Source: Acidobacteriota bacterium (GTDB lineage Bacteria; Acidobacteriota; Terriglobia; Terriglobales; Acidobacteriaceae). Taken from it: a stretch of 44,288 nucleotides of DNA. Where the stretch lies: the NCBI GenBank assembly GCA_021806005.1, contig JAJZDM010000018.1:1-44288 (forward strand), given 5' to 3'. Position numbers and translations under genes: made by a program. The notes under the pieces are model-generated. The model searched no databases, had not been told where the DNA came from, and saw nothing but the letters and a program-made list of their open reading frames with translations. Shown one piece after another: positions 42,249-44,288 of the stretch. Position 1 is the stretch's first letter. Every line of letters starts with the position of its first letter.

Positions 42249-43355
42249 CTACGGACTGGGTGGTGGGGCCTTCATGAGGCTCACAAAGAGATCTTCAAAG
42301 CGCTTCAGGTCCAGATCCTGCTGCACATGGACGGGCGGCATCGGTCCCGCAGGGCCATCGAGCGTGGGTTTATTGGCCGCAGTCCAGGTGAGGGTATCGC
42401 CGTAGTGGGGTCCGGGGACGGTATCGACGTCGACGTAGAGGGTGGTTGTGCGAGTGATGATGGCGGGGTCGAGCCAGGCTGCGGCGGCCAGTTCGTCCCA
42501 CTGGTAGTAGAACTGGTGGCTGTAGTTGGCGATGTACTGAGCAGCGGGCGAGGATGACTGGGCGATCTGGTGGAGGATCTCCGGGGTGAAGCGGGTTTTG
42601 AGGGAGATATCGGCGTCGGTGAGGTCGATGCGCGGCCATGGAGCGCGCAGGACGATATGCGCCGCCTCGGGATCGAACCAGAAGTTGAACTCGTGGCGAG
42701 GGTCGGTTGCGAACTCGGGGTCATCGGTCTGGGGGTTGAGGCTGCCGCCCATGATGACGATCCCCTGGCTGAGTTCCGCGAAGTGGGGATCGATGGAGAC
42801 GGCCAGAGCGATATTGGTGAGCGGGCCGGCGGCGTAGACGGTGACCTGGTGGGGATGGGCGTGGACCTGGCGGATGAGGAAGTGAGCGGCATCCTCGTTG
42901 AGAGGCTGGGTGGTGGGCTGGCCCTCCGTCAGAGGCGGAAGGACGAAGGGGCCGTGGTAGGGTTGGGCGCTGTGCTGCGCCAGGCTGCCCCAGGCTCCGT
43001 AGTAGAAGGAACTGCCGATGGAGGCGGTCTGGTGCATGGTCTCCGCCTGGGTGCGCAGCAGCGGGAAGACGGCGCCGGGGACGACGGGAACGTCGCTGCG
43101 GTGAATCAACTCCAGCATGCGCAGGGTGTGCTGCACCTCTTCCGGCTCCCAGGCGTCGCCGGTGACCATGGTGATGCCGAGGACTTTGACCTGGGGAGAT
43201 TGAAGCAGGACCATCATGGACATCTGGTCAGAGCCGCCGGGGCCGGAGCCGTCCTGATCGATGACCACCAGTCGCTGCGCGGGCTGTGGTGACTGAGCGG
43301 GGGCGAGCGGGCACAGGAGCGCAAGGAGGAGGATCGGTGTCGGGAGCGATCTCAT
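42249..43355 (-). CDS. Secreted nucleoside hydrolase-like protein
   Basis: 368 residues with a signal peptide (MRSLPTPILLLALLCPLAPAQ). The inosine/uridine nucleoside hydrolase fold is indicated by VKVLGITMVTGDAW, VTVYAAGPLTNIALAV, GIVIMGGSLN and EFNFWFDPEAAHIVL. The usual N-terminal calcium motif DxDxGxDD is replaced by DQDGSGPGGSDQ, with the last Asp displaced by several residues. The active site may therefore be modified. The family cleaves N-glycosidic bonds of nucleosides; an exported form would act on external nucleosides. The ATG at 43355 has GAGGTG upstream; the TTG at 43361 is less likely. A degraded second copy of the 5' end lies just upstream. Confidence 0.82.
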   Translation of the reverse strand: MRSLPTPILLLALLCPLAPAQSPQPAQRLVVIDQDGSGPGGSDQMSMMVLLQSPQVKVLGITMVTGDAWEPEEVQHTLRMLELIHRSDVPVVPGAVFPLLRTQAETMHQTASIGSSFYYGAWGSLAQHSAQPYHGPFVLPPLTEGQPTTQPLNEDAAHFLIRQVHAHPHQVTVYAAGPLTNIALAVSIDPHFAELSQGIVIMGGSLNPQTDDPEFATDPRHEFNFWFDPEAAHIVLRAPWPRIDLTDADISLKTRFTPEILHQIAQSSSPAAQYIANYSHQFYYQWDELAAAAWLDPAIITRTTTLYVDVDTVPGPHYGDTLTWTAANKPTLDGPAGPMPPVHVQQDLDLKRFEDLFVSLMKAPPPSP

Positions 43356-43434
43356 GAACAAGGCACCTCGAGCAAGGATTATGGAACCTCTGCGGAGTGG
43401 ATGGGGCTATTTTATGACCCTGCCGCTGTCCATA

Positions 43435-43455
43435 CCTTTTGTCTTTGGACAAAGG
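43435..43455. other. Short imperfect hairpin in the hydrolase upstream region
   Basis: CCTTTTGTC (43435-43443) and GACAAAGG (43448-43455) pair with one bulged base around a 4-base loop. It lies between the remnant start and the intact nucleoside hydrolase gene and could be a terminator or attenuator in the minus direction. Confidence 0.3.
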
Positions 43456-43540
43456 TCGAGGGTTCGATAAGGAGCGAATCAGCATTAACAGGAGAAGCAG
43501 GAGTACGGGGTACGGTCTCATGAATAAAGCACGTAGAGCT
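43440..43540 (-). pseudogene. Remnant of a duplicated nucleoside hydrolase 5' end
   Basis: On the minus strand the sequence around the ATG at 43521 matches the region around the nucleoside hydrolase ATG at 43355. In a 32-base stretch covering the leader and first codons 25 bases agree by eye, and both encode a signal-peptide-like start (MRPYPVLLLLLLM versus MRSLPTPILLLALL). The copy then loses similarity, and no hydrolase domain follows. It looks like the trace of a tandem duplication followed by deletion. Confidence 0.5.
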
Positions 43541-43648
43541 CGGGCGGTTGCGATGGCTTTTAATCAGGCTGGCGCGGAATCGAATCAGTCGGATAGTTGC
43601 ATTCATTCGTCTGGCAGATCCGGTAATCCTGCCGCTTCCTGCTGGACA

Positions 43649-44077
43649 TCAGCTAAGGCTCTTCCACCAGCGTTCCGATGCGAGCGCAAGAAGGAACTCG
43701 CAGATGGGAACGGCAAGCAGCCAGGCGAAGACCGGTAAGAAGTGGAATGGCCGGTGAGCCTGAGCGGCACGATTGATCTGGAAGAAGGCACCCGTGACCA
43801 GGCCAGAGGCACACCAGTACAGGATGGTAGAGAGGTTTAAAGGTGCTGGGCGGGTGGTGAAGACCAGCGCCGCCATTGTGGCCAGAAGAGCGGGCGAAAA
43901 GATGAGCCAGAGGGTTCGGTTCATCCAGCCATTCGCCACGCCCTGCAGATCAAAGTGGACCGGCACATTCTGCGGCAGCTTGCGGTAGGCAAGGCTCACA
44001 GCACCGAGATAAAAGAGTGCGATGGCAAGGGGGATGATGCTGGCGACAAGATACCATCGCGGCGATGGAGCGTTCAT
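43649..44077 (-). CDS. DUF1648 domain membrane protein
   Basis: 142 residues with four hydrophobic segments. The loop after TM1 reads LPQNVPVHFDLQGVANGWMN, the DUF1648 signature (a Pro-rich stretch, HF and GxxxGW). DUF1648 proteins occur alone or fused to SdpI-like immunity domains; SdpI protects against a membrane-active peptide toxin, but the stand-alone family's function is unknown. The ATG at 44077 has GGGAGGA upstream. The last TM segment ends near the C-terminus. No SdpR-like regulator is visible in the remaining 210 bases, in which I see no gene. Confidence 0.8.
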   Translation of the reverse strand: MNAPSPRWYLVASIIPLAIALFYLGAVSLAYRKLPQNVPVHFDLQGVANGWMNRTLWLIFSPALLATMAALVFTTRPAPLNLSTILYWCASGLVTGAFFQINRAAQAHRPFHFLPVFAWLLAVPICEFLLALASERWWKSLS

Positions 44078-44288
44078 TTCGTCCTCCCGTCGGATAACCG
44101 ATCTGGGCCCGGCATGCGCTGCAAGCTGTTCTCCCGGCTGGGCCTATGCTGCACGGCGGAGGTACAGGAAGAAGCGGCGGGCGGTGATTTGGGAAGATTG
44201 TACTGCGGGGAGCGATCTCTTGGGATCGCAATGCGAACACCGGATCAAGAGTCCTGTGGAGGCGCGAAGACCGGACGCACTCCAGCCG

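Noticed and set aside
1-44288. CRISPR arrays, insertion sequences, rRNA and prophage genes
   Set aside because: None was found by reading: no regularly spaced repeat longer than about 13 bases, no transposase or integrase motif, and no rRNA-like sequence.

Overview
The window reads as a chromosomal segment of a high-GC (estimated low-to-mid 60s % G+C), free-living, diderm bacterium. The gene families suggest an acidobacterium of the Terriglobia type: NnrS beside a radical SAM/SPASM enzyme, large Tat-exported amidase and six-hairpin glycosidase, TolC/RND efflux, and a DprE1/DprE2-like pair. This placement is inferred from gene content; no rRNA or tRNA lies in the window to confirm it.

Layout. 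1-335 is the tail of an unidentified protein. 387-5012 is a probable nitric-oxide/oxygen response cluster: hemerythrin, radical SAM/SPASM enzyme, NnrS, a stand-alone PAS protein and a Crp/Fnr regulator. Divergent from the regulator is a one-base-overlapping tripartite efflux operon (TolC, lipoprotein adaptor, RND pump; 5203-11257). A lower-GC accessory island follows (11467-13396): an Xre/RES toxin-antitoxin pair with an unusually long antitoxin, plus a small membrane-anchored protein. Then come a Tat amidase, YqeY, a class V aminotransferase, replicative helicase DnaB, a TIM-barrel sugar isomerase and a Tat-exported six-hairpin glycosidase (13498-22391).

After an 820-base stretch without a gene comes a chemotaxis operon: a soluble globin-PAS-MCP receptor, CheB, CheR and a CheX-like phosphatase (23215-28473). 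CheA, CheW and CheY are not in the window. Next are an L,D-transpeptidase lipoprotein, a polytopic membrane protein, a DUF2251 protein, an EF-G-like GTPase, a HAD phosphatase and the ribosomal genes rpmI and rplT, separated by a 230-base structured spacer (28596-36708). The right end holds a polysaccharide deacetylase, an HxlR/SDR divergent pair, the DprE1/DprE2-like pair, a nucleoside hydrolase with the remnant of a second copy upstream, and a DUF1648 membrane protein.

The most general signal I found is a promoter layout. At least nine genes, on both strands and of unrelated function, have a -10-like hexamer (mostly TACACT or TAGACT) ending 6-10 bases before the start codon, usually without a usable Shine-Dalgarno. 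This points to leaderless transcription as a common mode here. Other genes have strong Shine-Dalgarno sequences, so the two modes coexist. Other items of note are two overlapping, mutually exclusive perfect hairpins at 4259-4311, the extended RES antitoxin, the cysteine-rich PAS in a globin-coupled chemoreceptor, and a start codon embedded in a 16-base palindrome (dprE1-like).
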